Shown here piece by piece: positions 29,252-37,985 of a stretch of DNA of 64,000 bases. A program made the translations under genes and the position numbers. Origin of the DNA: Afipia sp. Root123D2 (GTDB lineage: Bacteria; Pseudomonadota; Alphaproteobacteria; Rhizobiales; Xanthobacteraceae). Positions within the stretch are counted from its first letter, which is position 1; every line of letters starts with the position of its first letter. Location of the stretch: contig NZ_LMDP01000002.1 in NCBI RefSeq assembly GCF_001425835.1, positions 528,828-592,827 of the forward strand. The letters run 5' to 3'. Below the pieces are notes generated by a model that saw nothing but the letters and a program-made list of their open reading frames with translations, was not told where the DNA came from and made no database searches.

Positions 29252-30298
29252 ATGCTTCCGGGTTTTCGGTTCTTTCTGGCGACGATTGTCCTGGCGGCTT
29301 CGATCCTTGTCTTCGGACTTGGTGCCGCAGCATTGCTACGCGCGACCCACGAGGAGTTCGCCGTAGCGCCGTCGCTGAGAACGATCCAACCGCCGCTGCC
29401 GGTACGCGCACGGCAACCGGAAGCCGCGACACCGGCACTTGCAATGTTGCGCGTCGAAATTCCTGCTGCGAGTACCGAAGAGCTGCCATCCGCCGCGAGT
29501 ACCGAGAGTGCCAGTCCAGCGGATGCGCCGGCACAGATCGTGGAAACGCCTGCGGCCGTGGAAGCTCCTGCGGCGGCGGCACAACCTTCTCCGCAAGACG
29601 AAACTCCATCCGTGGCAGCAAATCTTTCATCGGCGTCAGGCACGGCCGCAGCCACGCCAAACGACGTTTCGCCGTCGGAGATCGTACCGGCTCCGTTGAT
29701 GGCCGAGGCTCCCCCGGCCCCGGCGGCGGCTGAAATCGCGCCAACACCCGAGGCGGTGCAACCTGTCGCCGAAACCGTGCCAGCACCGTCGGCGTCCGTG
29801 CCGGTTGCCGAAGTCGCACCAGCCGCCGAAGCCCTCGCACAAACCCCTGCCACAACTCCCGTCGTTGCAAGCCCCCCGCCGGCCGAGGCGAAGTCGCTCA
29901 CCGCGAGCGCTCAGGCTCCTGCACCCGATCCATCGCCCACCCGGCTTGTGGCCGTCTCTGCGACTGGTTGCGAAATCCTGCCGTCAGCACCTGATCGGCC
30001 TGGCGCGATCCCCGAAGCACCACGTGTCGGATCCCCTCCTGCGCAGGGCAATCCCGCAAAGGACAAAACGGCGAAGCTTGAAAAAGAACCTGCCGCGACT
30101 GTACCCAAAGCCACATCCCGGCCACAGCAGAAAGCGAGAGCCAACAAACGGCGCTCGACCGCCATCAAGCATCGGCACCATGGCGTACCGCGCGTGCGCC
30201 AGGCGCGCCACGAGGTCGTCCGTCCGCAACCGCAGCCCGACCTGTTCACATTCCTGTTTGGCGGCGGCGCGCAGCAACCCACGCCAGTCAGTCAATAA
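29252..30298 (+). CDS. Pro/Ala-rich membrane-anchored protein, function unknown
   Basis: ATG 29252 begins MLPGFRFFLATIVLAASILV, one strong membrane helix. About 250 residues of Ala, Pro, Glu, Ser and Val repeats follow (for example VAEVAPAAEALAQTPATTPV), with the character of a periplasm-spanning linker. The C-terminus is basic (KARANKRRSTAIKHRHHGV) and ends in LFTFLFGGGAQQPTP. The total is 348 residues. A single Cys lies in VSATGCEILPSAPDRPGAIP. The codon bias toward GC creates long open frames on the other strand, which are shadows. No domain is recognised. Confidence 0.8.
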   Translation: MLPGFRFFLATIVLAASILVFGLGAAALLRATHEEFAVAPSLRTIQPPLPVRARQPEAATPALAMLRVEIPAASTEELPSAASTESASPADAPAQIVETPAAVEAPAAAAQPSPQDETPSVAANLSSASGTAAATPNDVSPSEIVPAPLMAEAPPAPAAAEIAPTPEAVQPVAETVPAPSASVPVAEVAPAAEALAQTPATTPVVASPPPAEAKSLTASAQAPAPDPSPTRLVAVSATGCEILPSAPDRPGAIPEAPRVGSPPAQGNPAKDKTAKLEKEPAATVPKATSRPQQKARANKRRSTAIKHRHHGVPRVRQARHEVVRPQPQPDLFTFLFGGGAQQPTPVSQ

Positions 30299-30307
30299 GC
30301 GGTTCGC

Positions 30308-31162
30308 TCAAGCCGGCCCGGTCGCAACCGGCGGTCCGTCCTGCAGTCCCCACTCGGACCACGAGCCGTCATAGAGCGCGGAGCCGCGCACCCCGAGCCG
30401 ATAGAGCGCGAGCGTCAGCACCGCCGCCGACACGCCCGAGCCGCAACTGGTGACCACCGGGCGTTCGAGATCGACCCCGGCCTGATCGAACGCCGCTTTC
30501 AATTCCGGCAGCGGCTTCATGACGCCGGTCGCGGCGTCGAACAGGCTTGCATAAGGGACGCTGCGACTGCCGGGGATGTGCCCGCCGCGCAGGCCGGCGC
30601 GCGGCTCCGCCACCGTGCCTTCGAACCGCTGGCGCGGCCTCGCATCGATCACCTGTTCGACCTTGCCGGTCAGGTTATCGGCCAACTGTTGCTGGCTGCG
30701 AACAAACGCCGGATCGAATGACGCCTCGAAGGATGCCGGCTTTGGCGAAGCCTCACCCTTCTCAACCGGACGGCCTTCGGCGGTCCATTTCTTCAGGCCG
30801 CCGTCGAGCACGCGCACATCCGCGTGCCCGAACGACAGGAACATCCACCATGCGCGCGGCGCGGCGACCCAGCCGCCGGCATCATACAGAACGACGGTGT
30901 CGCCATTGCCGATGCCAAGCGCGCCGACATCGCGGCCGAACTGCTCAGCGCTCGGAAACATATGCGGCAGCGGATTGGCATGATCCGACACCGCTTCGAC
31001 ATCGAAGAACGCAGCGCCGGGAATATGCGCGGCGAGGAAATCGTCCTTCGGCAGCGGCGTGACGCCGGGCATCTTGAACGAGGCGTCGAGGATCTTCACC
31101 GACGGCTCGTTCAGATGGGCCGCCAGCCATTCGGTCGAGACGAGAGGATCGGGGTTGGTCAT
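30308..31162 (-). CDS. sseA: 3-mercaptopyruvate/thiosulfate sulfurtransferase (SseA-like)
   Basis: This 284-residue protein has two rhodanese domains. The N-terminal one is inactive (VSTEWLAAHLNEPSVKILDA; HIPGAAFFDVEAVSDHANPL). The C-terminal one has the catalytic loop TSCGSGVSAAVLTLALYRLG, whose CGSGVxA form is typical of 3-mercaptopyruvate sulfurtransferases. It moves sulfane sulfur to thiols or cyanide, usually in the cytosol. ATG 31162 is preferred to the frame start at 31186. It ends only 10 bases from the convergent Pro/Ala-rich gene. Confidence 0.92.
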   Translation of the reverse strand: MTNPDPLVSTEWLAAHLNEPSVKILDASFKMPGVTPLPKDDFLAAHIPGAAFFDVEAVSDHANPLPHMFPSAEQFGRDVGALGIGNGDTVVLYDAGGWVAAPRAWWMFLSFGHADVRVLDGGLKKWTAEGRPVEKGEASPKPASFEASFDPAFVRSQQQLADNLTGKVEQVIDARPRQRFEGTVAEPRAGLRGGHIPGSRSVPYASLFDAATGVMKPLPELKAAFDQAGVDLERPVVTSCGSGVSAAVLTLALYRLGVRGSALYDGSWSEWGLQDGPPVATGPA

Positions 31163-31187
31163 CGGTTGTCCTGTATTACAGGCCATC

Positions 31188-31288
31188 GCCCTTGGCCTTC
31201 GCTTCGCTACGGCGTCTCAGGGTGACGGCTTTGGTTTGGCGTCATCCTGAGGGGCGAGCCTTTTCAGCGAGCCTCGAAGGACGACGCG
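31188..31288. repeat. Composite intergenic repeat between two sulfurtransferase genes
   Basis: The stretch contains CCTTCGCTTCGCTACGGCGT and then GGCGTCATCCTGAGGGGCG with GCGAGCCTCGAAGGACGACG, a pattern repeated in intergenic regions of Bradyrhizobium-type genomes (CGTCATCCTGAG ... CTCGAAGGACGACG). No gene is supported here. Confidence 0.6.
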
Positions 31289-31296
31289 AACTGGCT

Positions 31297-31710
31297 TCAA
31301 CTCTTTTTCTTCAGCTCAAATTTCTCAACCGGACCGCCCGCATCGCGCCACGCCGCGAAACCGCCGCTCAGATGAGCGACCGGTTTCAGGCCCATATCCT
31401 TCGCGGTTTTCGCCGCCAGCGCCGATCGCAGACCGCCGGCACAATGGAAGACGAACTTCTTGTCCTGTTGGAATACCGGCTTGGCGTAAGGGCTCTGCGG
31501 GTCGATCCAGAATTCCAGCATGCCGCGCGTGCAGGAAAACGCATCGGGAATGCGGCCGTCGCGCTCGATCTCGCGCGGGTCGCGAATATCCACGATCACG
31601 ACATCATCGTTTTTGGCGGCCGCGATCGCCTCGGCTGCGGTCATCGTTTCGATTTCGGCATTGGCTTCGTCAAGCATCGCCTTGATGCCGCGGTGAATCG
31701 TCTGGGGCAT
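31297..31710 (-). CDS. Single-domain rhodanese-like sulfurtransferase
   Basis: This 137-residue protein starts MPQTIHRGIKAMLDEANAEI. The rhodanese domain includes VVIVDIRDPREIERDGRIPD, then FHCAGGLRSALAAKTAKDMG with the catalytic Cys, and HLSGGFAAWRDAGGPVEKFE. It has no signal peptide, so it acts in the cytosol. It is 26 bases downstream of the VWA protein on the same strand, which suggests cotranscription. Its sulfur acceptor is unknown. Confidence 0.9.
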   Translation of the reverse strand: MPQTIHRGIKAMLDEANAEIETMTAAEAIAAAKNDDVVIVDIRDPREIERDGRIPDAFSCTRGMLEFWIDPQSPYAKPVFQQDKKFVFHCAGGLRSALAAKTAKDMGLKPVAHLSGGFAAWRDAGGPVEKFELKKKS

Positions 31711-31736
31711 GGATTCCTCTTCTGTGGGGGCCTTGA

Positions 31737-32912
31737 CTATCGCGTCAGCTCTTTCATGGCGTTCTCCAGACCTTCGAGCGTCAGCGGGAACATGCGCTCG
31801 GAGAACAGCCTGCGGATAATCGTCGTGGATTCCGAATAATCCCAGTGCTTGCGCGCCACCGGATTGAGCCAGACTGCGTGCGGATAGGTTCGCGTCACGC
31901 GCTCGAGCCATGCCGAGCCCGGCTCCTCATTGACATGCTCGACCGAGCCGCCGGGAACGACGATTTCGTACGGCGACATCGAGGCGTCGCCGACGAATAC
32001 AACTTTGTAGTCGTGCGGGTACTTGTGGAGAATATCCCAGGTCGGCGTGCGGTCGGTGAAGCGCCGCCTGTTGTTCTTCCACACGCCTTCATAGAGGCAA
32101 TTGTGGAAGTAGAAATACTCCATGTGCTTGAACTCGGTCTTGGCGGCCGAGAACAATTCCTCGACCTGCGCGATGTGCCCATCCATCGACCCGCCGATGT
32201 CGAAGAAGATCAGAACCTTCACCGCGTTGCGCCGCTCAGGGCGCATGTGAACGTCGAGATAACCGTGGTTGGCGGTTTCCTTGATCGTGGTGTCGAGATC
32301 GAGTTCATCCGGCGCGCCGGTGCGCGCGAACTTGCGCAGACGTCGCAGCGCTACCTTGATGTTGCGGATACCGAGTTCGACGTTGCCGTCGAGATCCTTG
32401 AACTCCCTGCGATCCCAGACCTTCACCGCACTGAAATTGCGGTTCTTCTCCTGACCGATGCGCACGCCTTCGGGATTGTAGCCATGTGCGCCAAACGGCG
32501 AAGTGCCGGCAGTGCCGATCCACTTGTTGCCGCCCTGGTGACGCTTCTTCTGTTCTTTCAGGCGCTCGCGCAGGGTCTCCATGAGCTTGTCCCAGCCCAT
32601 CGCCTCGATCTGCTTCTTCTCCTCATCGGTAAGATATTTCTCCGCGAGCTTCTTCAGCCACTCCGCGGGAATGTCTGCTTTCTCCATTGCATCGAGCAGA
32701 TTCTCGAGGCCCTTGAAGGTCGCGCCGAACACGCGATCGAACTTGTCGAGGTTGCGCTCATCCTTCACCAGCGAGGCGCGGGACAGGTAATAGAAATGCT
32801 CCACCGACTGATCAGCGAGATCGGCGTCAAGCGCCTCCATCAGAGTCAGGTACTCGCGCAACGTAACCGGAACCTGCGCGTCCCGGAGCGCGGTGAAAAA
32901 TTGCAGGAACAT
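31737..32912 (-). CDS. CoxE-like VWA domain protein
   Basis: This 391-residue protein starts MFLQFFTALRDAQVPVTLRE. It has a helical N-terminal half (SVEHFYYLSRASLVKDERNL; LTDEEKKQIEAMGWDKLMET) and a C-terminal von Willebrand A domain with the metal site FFDIGGSMDGHIAQVEELFS and later VVFVGDASMSPYEIV. VWA proteins of this kind work as a pair with MoxR-type AAA+ ATPases in metallo-enzyme or membrane-complex maturation. The MoxR gene lies 0.7 kb away on the other strand (33579). DIGGS departs from the DxSxS consensus in its third position, as in CoxE. Confidence 0.9.
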   Translation of the reverse strand: MFLQFFTALRDAQVPVTLREYLTLMEALDADLADQSVEHFYYLSRASLVKDERNLDKFDRVFGATFKGLENLLDAMEKADIPAEWLKKLAEKYLTDEEKKQIEAMGWDKLMETLRERLKEQKKRHQGGNKWIGTAGTSPFGAHGYNPEGVRIGQEKNRNFSAVKVWDRREFKDLDGNVELGIRNIKVALRRLRKFARTGAPDELDLDTTIKETANHGYLDVHMRPERRNAVKVLIFFDIGGSMDGHIAQVEELFSAAKTEFKHMEYFYFHNCLYEGVWKNNRRRFTDRTPTWDILHKYPHDYKVVFVGDASMSPYEIVVPGGSVEHVNEEPGSAWLERVTRTYPHAVWLNPVARKHWDYSESTTIIRRLFSERMFPLTLEGLENAMKELTR

Positions 32913-33203
32913 GTCGATATCCCGAATTGATAAGGCTGGCCTTTCGGCAGCGTTCCCGTGAAGTGTGCCCAAGCACACCCCTCCGTCAAGGCTCCGCCGG
33001 CGCGCCCCCGGAAACGCAATGCAGGCTTGCGGTGCCAAAAGGCCGCAACCGCGGTCTGGACCCCCCTGCCATTTCAATTAAACTGCGGCCTTGCGGAATG
33101 TCCGGGCAACTTGTGCCGGTCGGTTCGCGGCTTGGAACGGTACAGCTTTGAATGAACGAGGCGTCTCATCCGGGAGGCCCGTCATTCAATCAGGGGGATC
33201 GCC

Positions 33204-33458
33204 ATGGGAATTGATTCAATCATTGTCTGGCTTATCGTCGGTGCAATCGCGGGCTGGCTTGCCGGCCTGATCGTGAAGGGCGGCGGGTTCGGCCTGCTCG
33301 GTAATATCGTCATCGGCATCATCGGCGCCGTGGTCGCAGGCTGGCTGCTGCCGCAGCTCGGCATCGGCCTTGGCGTAGGTATCGTTGCCGCGATCATCAA
33401 CTCGGCGATCGGCGGCGTCATCGTGCTGGTCATCATCTCGCTGATCCGCCGCGGCTGA
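33204..33458 (+). CDS. GlsB/YeaQ/YmgE family membrane protein
   Basis: This 84-residue protein has three hydrophobic segments with the family pattern GAIAGWLAGLIVKGGGFGLL, then GNIVIGIIGAVVAGWLLPQL and GGVIVLVIISLIRRG. Members are stress-induced inner-membrane proteins of unknown mechanism. CAGGGGGATC precedes the ATG. A perfect terminator hairpin lies 18 bases past the stop, so it is transcribed alone, inserted between the VWA and MoxR genes. Confidence 0.92.
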   Translation: MGIDSIIVWLIVGAIAGWLAGLIVKGGGFGLLGNIVIGIIGAVVAGWLLPQLGIGLGVGIVAAIINSAIGGVIVLVIISLIRRG

Positions 33459-33475
33459 CAGCCAAAATCGTGTTT

Positions 33476-33510
33476 GAAACGACCGCCGCAACGGCGGTCG
33501 TTTCTTGTTT
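33476..33510 (+). terminator. Terminator after the GlsB gene
   Basis: GAAACGACCGCCG and CGGCGGTCGTTTC form a 13-bp perfect stem around CAA, followed by TTGTTT. Confidence 0.92.
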
Positions 33511-33578
33511 GCGTTCCGTTCTCGTTTAATATGATTGGCGACATTTACCTCGACAGGACATCACAAGGCGGAGTTTCG

Positions 33579-34421
33579 ATGAGGTTTACCGGTACCAAGG
33601 ACTATGTCGCCACGGACGATCTGAAGGTCGCGGTCAACGCCGCGATCGTGCTCGAACGCCCGCTGCTCGTGAAGGGCGAGCCCGGCACCGGCAAGACCGT
33701 GCTGGCGGAAGAGGTCGCCAAATCGCTCGGTGCTCCGCTGCTGACCTGGCACATCAAGTCCACCACCAAGGCCCAGCAGGGCCTCTATGAATACGACGCG
33801 GTGTCGCGCCTGCGTGACAGCCAGCTCGGCGACGCGCGCGTGTCCGACATCAGCAACTACATCAAGCGCGGCAAGCTGTGGGAGGCCTTCACTATCGAGA
33901 AGCGCCCGGTGCTGCTGATCGACGAAATCGACAAGGCCGATATCGAATTTCCCAACGATCTGCTGCTCGAACTCGACCGGATGGAATTCCACGTCTACGA
34001 GACTGGCGAGACCATCAAGGCGAAGCAGCGCCCGATCATCATGATCACATCGAACAACGAGAAGGAACTGCCGGACGCATTCCTGCGCCGCTGCTTCTTC
34101 CATTACATCAAGTTTCCTGACGCCGACACGATGGAAGCCATCGTCGATGTGCACTTCCCGGACATCAAGAAGCGGCTGGTCCAGGAAGCGATGAAGATTT
34201 TCTTCGAGGTACGCGAGGTGCCGGGCCTGAAGAAGAAGCCTTCGACATCCGAACTGCTGGATTGGCTCAAGCTTCTGCTCAACGAGGAAATGACTCCGGA
34301 AGCGCTGCGCGAGCGTGACCCGCGTAAGCTGATCCCGCCGCTGCACGGCGCGCTGCTCAAGAACGAGCAGGACGTGCATCTGTTCGAGCGCCTAGCCTTT
34401 CTCAGCCGCCGCGAGGTGTGA
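33579..34421 (+). CDS. MoxR-family AAA+ ATPase
   Basis: This 280-residue cytosolic ATPase starts MRFTGTKDYVATDDLKVAVN. It has Walker A KGEPGTGKTVLAEEVAKSLG, Walker B VLLIDEIDKADIEFPNDLLL, sensor 1 IMITSNNEKELPDAFLRRC and an RRC arginine finger. MoxR proteins act as chaperones with VWA partners, here most likely the CoxE-like protein at 31737. The longer frame to 33474 overlaps the GlsB terminator and is rejected as the start. Confidence 0.92.
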   Translation: MRFTGTKDYVATDDLKVAVNAAIVLERPLLVKGEPGTGKTVLAEEVAKSLGAPLLTWHIKSTTKAQQGLYEYDAVSRLRDSQLGDARVSDISNYIKRGKLWEAFTIEKRPVLLIDEIDKADIEFPNDLLLELDRMEFHVYETGETIKAKQRPIIMITSNNEKELPDAFLRRCFFHYIKFPDADTMEAIVDVHFPDIKKRLVQEAMKIFFEVREVPGLKKKPSTSELLDWLKLLLNEEMTPEALRERDPRKLIPPLHGALLKNEQDVHLFERLAFLSRREV

Positions 34422-34496
34422 GAACAGCACGGCCGGCGCGACTGGCCATGGCGGCCACAGACGCCTAGACTGCCGGCCTTGCGATCGAGGTGGGTC

Positions 34497-35918
34497 ATGA
34501 CGCGAAAGCAGGCAGGCAGGCGTTTGACTGCTATTCTCGCCGCTGACGTCGCCGGTTACAGCCGGCTGATGGGCGCTGACGAGGAAGGCACCTATGCCAG
34601 CCTGAAAGGCCACCGCCACGATCTGATCGACAAACGTATCAGGAAGCATCGCGGGCACATCATTAAGACCACCGGCGACGGTCTCCTCGCCGAGTTCGCG
34701 AGTGCGGTCGACGCAGTCCGGTGCGCTGTCGAAATCCAACGCGAAATGATCGAGCGAAATGCCGGCGTCCCGGCGGAAACGCGCATCGAATTCCGCATCG
34801 GGATCAATATCGGCGACATTATCGAGGACGACGGCGATATCTTCGGCGACGGCGTCAACATCGCAGCCCGCCTCGAAAGCATCGCGGCGCGCGGCGGCAT
34901 CTGCATTTCGCGACAGGTGCTCGACCAGATCGAAGGCAAGCTCAAACTTCAGTTCCGCGAACTCGGCCGCCAGAACCTCAAGAATATCGCCCGGCCGATC
35001 GAAGTCTTTGCGATCAATCTCGACGGCCCCACATCCAAGGCGACGCGGGTTCTGACCAATGCAAACCTCAAGCAGGATATCCGCTATTGCAAGGCCGCCG
35101 ACGGCGTCCGGCTCGCTTTCGCGAAAGTTGGTAATGGCCCGCCACTCATGCGAACGGCCCATTGGCTGGGACATCTGGAATACGACTGGGAACTGCCGAT
35201 CTTTCGTCATTTCCTGCTGAACCTGGCGTCGAGTTTCTCACTTGTCCGCTTCGACGCACGCGGTAACGGCCTGTCGGACTGGGATGTCGGAAATATCTCG
35301 CTGGAATCCTGGGTCAGCGATCTGAAAAGCGTGGCGGATGCCGCCGGCCTCGATCGGTTTCCGATTCTTGGGCTATCGCAGGGCTGTGCGGTGGCGATTG
35401 CTTTTGCCGTGCGTTATCCCGAACGAGTTTCCCATCTGGTTCTGTATGGAGGGTTCGCCGCGGGCATATACAAGAGCCCCAACGTGACGGCCGCGGCGCG
35501 CGAGCAATTCGACGCCATGAAGACGTTGATGAAACTCGGCTGGGGCGCGAACGAGCCAACCTTTCGACAGCTCTTCACTGCGTCGATGATGCCGGAAGCG
35601 ACGAAAGAACAGGCCGACGCTTTCAATGAAGCCCAGCGCATCAGCGCCTCGGCGGAATGCGCCGTCAGATACCTGGAGGCGGTCGCCGAATTTGACGTGC
35701 GTCACCTTCTTCCACAGGTGAAGGCACCGACACTCGTGATGCACGTCCGCGGCGATCGCCGTGTTCCGATTGCATCAAGCCGCGAATTTGCTGCCGCGAT
35801 TCCCGATGCCCGGTTCGTGACACTGCCGGGCAAGAACCACATCCTGCTCGAACAAGATGCTGCCGTACCGATTCTTCTCGAGGAAATCCGTAGTTTCCTC
35901 GGCTGCGCGCCGCCATGA
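34497..35918 (+). CDS. Class III nucleotide cyclase fused to an alpha/beta-hydrolase
   Basis: This 473-residue protein has an N-terminal class III cyclase domain (about residues 8-170). Metal-binding Asp residues are in ILAADVAGYSRLMGADEEG and IKTTGDGLLAEF, and the transition-state Asn and Arg are in DGVNIAARLESIA, so the catalytic set looks complete. Residues about 190-470 form an alpha/beta-hydrolase: FDARGNGLSDWD, ILGLSQGCAVAIAFAVRYPE with the nucleophilic Ser, and an Asp/His pair near VRGDRRVPIASS and LPGKNHILLEQD. There are no membrane helices. It may make cAMP or cGMP in response to a hydrolysable or sensed small molecule. ATG 34497 after GAGGTGGG is chosen over TTG 34479. Confidence 0.88.
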   Translation: MTRKQAGRRLTAILAADVAGYSRLMGADEEGTYASLKGHRHDLIDKRIRKHRGHIIKTTGDGLLAEFASAVDAVRCAVEIQREMIERNAGVPAETRIEFRIGINIGDIIEDDGDIFGDGVNIAARLESIAARGGICISRQVLDQIEGKLKLQFRELGRQNLKNIARPIEVFAINLDGPTSKATRVLTNANLKQDIRYCKAADGVRLAFAKVGNGPPLMRTAHWLGHLEYDWELPIFRHFLLNLASSFSLVRFDARGNGLSDWDVGNISLESWVSDLKSVADAAGLDRFPILGLSQGCAVAIAFAVRYPERVSHLVLYGGFAAGIYKSPNVTAAAREQFDAMKTLMKLGWGANEPTFRQLFTASMMPEATKEQADAFNEAQRISASAECAVRYLEAVAEFDVRHLLPQVKAPTLVMHVRGDRRVPIASSREFAAAIPDARFVTLPGKNHILLEQDAAVPILLEEIRSFLGCAPP

Positions 35919-35977
35919 TTGTGCGCGAGACCGCGATGCTCGCTTGGTTGCGAACATCGCGCTCTCGATAGCTGTTG

Positions 35978-36910
35978 TTACTTGTTCAGGAAATTCAGCG
36001 GCAGGCCGCCGCGCGGCCAATCCATCGCGACCAACTGGCCCTTCCCGGATAGCGTGATGTAGGCGGTTTTCAGATCGGGTCCGCCGAAGGCGATGTTGGT
36101 CGTAACGTTGTCGCCGGTCGGGATCTGCTCCACCAGCTTGCCGTCCGGCGCGATCACCGAGATGCAGCCGCTCACCAGCGTGGCAACACAGACGTTGCCT
36201 GAGGCTTCAACGCCAAGCGAATCGAACATCTGATAGCCGCCAAGCCCCGCAATCGGCCGGCCGCGCTCACCGCGGTAGATCACCGGACCCGGCTTGATCT
36301 CGCCCGGCGATCCAATGTCGTAAGCCCACAATCGCGCCGTCGGCGTTTCTGCGACATAGACGGTCTTTTCATCCGGCGACAGACCGATGCCGTTGGCCGG
36401 CAGCATGCCATGCATCGCCTCGACCAGTTCACTTCCGCCGGGTTTCATATAGTAGAATGCTCCGACATCGAGATCGCGCGCACGGCGTTTGCCGAGATCG
36501 GTGAACCAGAGTCCGCCGAGCTTATCGAACACCAGATCGTTCGGCCCTTTCAGCGGATTATCGCCGCACTTCTCGAACAGCGTCTCGATCTTGCCGGTTT
36601 GCAGATCGACGCGCTGCAACGATCCACCGATATATTCCGAAGCCGATGGTGCACCCGGCATGATCGCGCCGCCGGGCCCAGGCGCCCAGCCGAAACCGCC
36701 GTTGTTACAGATGTACATCTTGCCGTCCGGCCCCAGCGCGGCACCGTTCGGCCCGCCCGGAATCTTGGCAACGATTTCCTTGCGGCCATCGGGGTAGACG
36801 CGGGTCAATGTCTGGCGGCGGATTTCCGCCAACACCACAGAGCCATCGGGCATCACGACCGGCCCCTCCGGAAACTGCAGATCGGATGCGATGACGCGAA
36901 CGTTGGACAT
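35978..36910 (-). CDS. SMP-30/gluconolactonase family protein
   Basis: This 310-residue six-bladed beta-propeller has the metal-site residues of the SMP-30/LRE family: QFPEGPVVMPDGSVVLAEI (Glu), NGAALGPDGKMYICNNGG, LKGPNDLVFDKLGGLWFTD (Asn) and GIGLSPDEKTVYVAET (Asp). Relatives are calcium- or zinc-dependent lactonases acting on sugar lactones or other esters. There is no signal peptide. Neighbours (ornithine cyclodeaminase family and a DapA-like aldolase) suggest a small-molecule catabolic setting but fix no substrate. Confidence 0.9.
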   Translation of the reverse strand: MSNVRVIASDLQFPEGPVVMPDGSVVLAEIRRQTLTRVYPDGRKEIVAKIPGGPNGAALGPDGKMYICNNGGFGWAPGPGGAIMPGAPSASEYIGGSLQRVDLQTGKIETLFEKCGDNPLKGPNDLVFDKLGGLWFTDLGKRRARDLDVGAFYYMKPGGSELVEAMHGMLPANGIGLSPDEKTVYVAETPTARLWAYDIGSPGEIKPGPVIYRGERGRPIAGLGGYQMFDSLGVEASGNVCVATLVSGCISVIAPDGKLVEQIPTGDNVTTNIAFGGPDLKTAYITLSGKGQLVAMDWPRGGLPLNFLNK

Positions 36911-37010
36911 GGAGATCTCCCCGATTTTGTTGCGGCCCGACGGCCATTTTCTTCAGATCGGAGCGAAGACTATCGTCTGCCTTGTGCGGTGGCTAGCGCT
37001 GCAATGCAGA

Positions 37011-37985
37011 TCAACTCTTTGCTGAACGCGAAGGATCGGTGAAATCCTGATACACCAGCGACGCCGACGCGATGTCGGACAGTGCGTTGCCGACGGCCTT
37101 GAACACGGTGATCTCTGAAGCAGCGCCGCGTCCCTTGTGTTCGCCACGGCACAGGCCTGCCAGCGTGCCCTGAATGTCCCCAGGCACAATCACCCCGTCG
37201 CGAATCGGATCGAGTAACTCGCCAGATTCCTTCAACGCATCCATTGTGTCGACGTAAATGCGGGCACGGCGAAACACCTCGTCGTCGGCCTCGCGCATGA
37301 ACGGCGTGAAGCTGCCGATCAGATCGAGATGTGTGCCGGGCTTTAACCACGTACCCTTGATGATCGGCTCTGTCGCGAGCGTCGCACAGCTCACGATATC
37401 GGCATCGCCGACAGCCTTCTCAAGATCGGGCGCGACATACGCGTCAAAGCTATCCGCGCGGAGCTGCGCGACCAGCCGCTCGGCGCCCGGACGGTTGATG
37501 TTCCAGACCGCAACCTTGCTGATCGGGCGCACCGAGCGAAAAGCGTCGGCAGCGAGACTTGCGATACGCCCTGAACCGGCGATCAACAGCTTCGACGCAT
37601 TTTCGCGAGCGAGAAAGGACGCGCCGAGTGCAGCAATACCGACGGTGCGGCGCGATGTGATCTCGTTGCCGTCGATCAGCGCCAAATGCTGCCCGGTCGA
37701 TCCGTCGCAGAGCAAATAGCTGGAGAACAGTCCCGGCAGATTCCGCTTTCCGTTCTCGGGAAAGATCGTGACTATCTTGATCCCGAGAAGCTCACGGCGC
37801 CACGCCGGCATAATGAGAATGGTCGCGGTGGTGCCATCCGGCTGCGGGATGAAGTGGTGGTGTCTTAGCGGAACGTCGGCTCCCGAGGCATAAGCTTCCC
37901 GCAACGCCGGGATGAGGCGATCGAACGGCAGACTGGCGCGGGTACGCGCGGCGTCGATCATGATCGGCGCATCTGTTGCCGTCAT
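37011..37985 (-). CDS. Ornithine cyclodeaminase/mu-crystallin family protein
   Basis: This 324-residue protein starts MTATDAPIMIDAARTRASLP. It has the family HHFIPQPDGTTATILIMPAW and LPGLFSSYLLCDGSTGQHLA segments, the substrate-Lys region FPENGKRNLPG, the GNEITSRRTVGIAALGASFL stretch and the Rossmann NAD site KLLIAGSGRIASLAADAF. Known members are ornithine cyclodeaminases, alanine dehydrogenases or ketimine reductases. The catalytic Asp of the cyclodeaminases falls near HLDLIGSF. The start overlaps the stop of the GIY-YIG gene (ATGA). Confidence 0.9.
   Translation of the reverse strand: MTATDAPIMIDAARTRASLPFDRLIPALREAYASGADVPLRHHHFIPQPDGTTATILIMPAWRRELLGIKIVTIFPENGKRNLPGLFSSYLLCDGSTGQHLALIDGNEITSRRTVGIAALGASFLARENASKLLIAGSGRIASLAADAFRSVRPISKVAVWNINRPGAERLVAQLRADSFDAYVAPDLEKAVGDADIVSCATLATEPIIKGTWLKPGTHLDLIGSFTPFMREADDEVFRRARIYVDTMDALKESGELLDPIRDGVIVPGDIQGTLAGLCRGEHKGRGAASEITVFKAVGNALSDIASASLVYQDFTDPSRSAKS

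Noticed and set aside
28899-29901. Long minus-strand frames opposite the Pro/Ala-rich protein
   Set aside because: They arise from the repetitive Ala/Pro codons of the plus-strand gene, which has the signal-anchor and start signal.
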